Assembly (NCBI RefSeq): GCF_001544075.1
Contig: NZ_BCNT01000024.1
Location: 1-45,002, forward strand
Source: Comamonas terrae
Lineage (GTDB): Bacteria > Pseudomonadota > Gammaproteobacteria > Burkholderiales > Burkholderiaceae_C
Direction: 5' to 3'
DNA length: 45,002 nt
This document shows, piece after piece, positions 44,378 to 45,002 of the stretch; the first letter of the stretch is position 1, and each line of letters starts with the position of its first letter. The notes under the pieces are model-generated. The model did no database searches and had not been told where the DNA came from. It worked only from the letters and a program-made list of their open reading frames with translations. A program made the position numbers and the translations under genes.

Positions 44378-44401
44378 TGCGTGCCGCCATGGCGGCACGC
44401 A
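44378..44401. repeat. 24-bp perfect palindrome upstream of def
   Basis: A continuous perfect palindrome (arm TGCGTGCCGCCA) centred between 44389 and 44390. It has no spacer and no following T run on either strand, so a dimeric protein binding site or a cruciform is more likely than a terminator. It lies between def (minus) and the tRNA-Asn array (plus). Confidence 0.6.
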
Positions 44402-44572
44402 GGCATTACCCAAGCATAGCGCCCGCGGCACCCAGATGCGGCCCGGACATGGCATCCATTTGCCGGCAGGCTTGGGAAAGCAGCGTGCGAATTCGGCATG
44501 CGAATCCGGCATGTCACAGCGGAGAGCGCATGGATTTCCCGCACTTCTTTTTCGGAAAATCTCCGCAACTCC

Positions 44573-44600
44573 TTTCAGCCCTCTTTTTACGTTCTATAAT
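44573..44600 (+). promoter_or_regulatory. Promoter of the tRNA-Asn array
   Basis: A perfect TATAAT (44595-44600) lies 11 bp before the first tRNA-Asn. The best -35 at 16 bp spacing is a weak TTTCAG (44573-44578). The spacer is T-rich. Confidence 0.6.
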
Positions 44601-44611
44601 CCAGGTCTTCT

Positions 44612-44687
44612 TCCTCAATAGCTCAGTCGGTAGAGCGCCGGACTGTTAATCCGTAGGTCCCTGGTTCGAGCCCAGGTTGAGGAGCCA
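44612..44687 (+). tRNA. tRNA-Asn(GTT), copy 1
   Basis: 76 nt with encoded CCA. Acceptor TCCTCAA/TTGAGGA; D-arm GCTC...GAGC; anticodon stem CCGGA with loop containing GTT; T-arm GGTTCGAGCC. First of an identical tandem series. Confidence 0.96.
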
Positions 44688-44735
44688 AGAATTCATCTGC
44701 CCTGCAATCGTTCAGGGCATTGTCAACCGACACAT

Positions 44736-44811
44736 TCCTCAATAGCTCAGTCGGTAGAGCGCCGGACTGTTAATCCGTAGGTCCCTGGTTCGAGCCCAGG
44801 TTGAGGAGCCA
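44736..44811 (+). tRNA. tRNA-Asn(GTT), copy 2
   Basis: Identical in sequence to copy 1, with encoded CCA. Separated from copy 1 by a 48-nt spacer containing the GCCCTG/CAGGGC hairpin (44699-44718). Confidence 0.96.
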
Positions 44812-44857
44812 AAATTCATCGCCCTGCAATCGTTCAGGGCACTGTCAGCCGACACAT

Positions 44858-44933
44858 TCCTCAATAGCTCAGTCGGTAGAGCGCCGGACTGTTAATCCGT
44901 AGGTCCCTGGTTCGAGCCCAGGTTGAGGAGCCA
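44858..44933 (+). tRNA. tRNA-Asn(GTT), copy 3
   Basis: Identical in sequence to copies 1 and 2, with encoded CCA; 46-nt spacer before it. Confidence 0.96.
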
Positions 44934-44979
44934 AGATTCATCGCCCTGCAATCGTTCAGGGCACCGTCAGCCGACACAT

Positions 44980-45002
44980 TCCTCAATAGCTCAGTCGGTA
45001 GA
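44980..45002 (+). tRNA. tRNA-Asn(GTT), copy 4, cut by the window edge
   Basis: The first 23 nt (acceptor arm TCCTCAA and start of the D-arm) match the three complete copies. The rest lies outside the window. Confidence 0.85.

Larger units (their letters stand above)
44612..45002 (+). repeat. Tandem repeat array of tRNA-Asn units
   Basis: Units of 124, 122 and 122 bp, each a 76-nt tRNA-Asn gene plus a 46-48 nt spacer. The spacers are near-identical and each contains the hairpin GCCCTG-N8-CAGGGC. Three full units and the start of a fourth are visible; the array runs off the right edge of the window. Confidence 0.92.

Noticed and set aside
44612..45002. Regularly spaced repeats at the right end resembling a CRISPR array
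   Set aside because: The 76-nt repeats fold as tRNA-Asn and the spacers are near-identical. CRISPR spacers would differ, and no cas genes are near.

Overview
The window is a dense, GC-rich stretch of a betaproteobacterial chromosome, most likely Comamonadaceae (Delftia, Comamonas or Acidovorax type). This is inferred from the gene set: PhaR, 3-hydroxybutyrate dehydrogenase, an OmpR/EnvZ pair, RelA, a long single-chain PurL, and map next to glnD. It is also inferred from high-GC codon use and a tandem tRNA-Asn array. There are no insertion sequences, integrases, phage genes or CRISPR arrays. Most of the window looks like core chromosome. The one block that looks accessory is the five-gene cassette at 20.2-28.2 kb.

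Layout. 0-3.8 kb: phaR, then two identical tRNA-Val(GAC) genes flanking a DyP-type peroxidase (+) and D-serine dehydratase (-). 3.9-8.0 kb: relA with an alpha/beta hydrolase just upstream in the same operon, divergent from bdhA. 8.1-12.7 kb: a periplasmic SIMPL protein divergent from the ompR-envZ pair, then a small DEDD 3'-5' exonuclease. 12.7-17.9 kb: a membrane diguanylate cyclase, O-acetylhomoserine sulfhydrylase (metY), and the ergothioneine genes egtD-egtB, which overlap by 8 bp. 18.2-20.0 kb: OmpW-type porin and a DUF808 membrane protein.

20.2-28.2 kb, all on the minus strand: SWIM zinc-finger protein, DUF5691 protein, MoxR-type AAA+ ATPase, DUF5682 protein and VWA protein. Several of these genes overlap by ATGA, so the block is almost certainly one transcript. 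It looks like a MoxR/VWA chaperone-type machine with a SWIM adaptor and a putative hydrolase. The DUF5682 protein carries a GxxH...E...GxxH pattern reminiscent of the TraB/Tiki/EreA superfamily. This is the least understood and most interesting system here.

28.4-36 kb: a MerR-family regulator followed by a SAM methyltransferase, with a TipA/MerR-like operator-promoter between them; then purL and a GAF/PAS-GGDEF diguanylate cyclase. 36.2-39.7 kb: map and glnD on the plus strand. 39.9-43.3 kb: two tandem paralogous NCS2 purine permeases, each with its own terminator. The upstream one has a clear promoter whose -10 box lies inside a perfect palindrome. 43.8-45.0 kb: peptide deformylase and a run of identical tRNA-Asn(GTT) genes in 122-124 bp repeats that continues past the window edge.

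Functional themes are carbon storage (phaR, bdhA), stringent and nitrogen signalling (relA, glnD), c-di-GMP signalling (two GGDEF proteins with intact inhibitory sites), redox protection (DyP, ergothioneine, SIMPL) and purine metabolism (purL, two permeases). All assignments come from reading the sequence and family knowledge; no database search was run.
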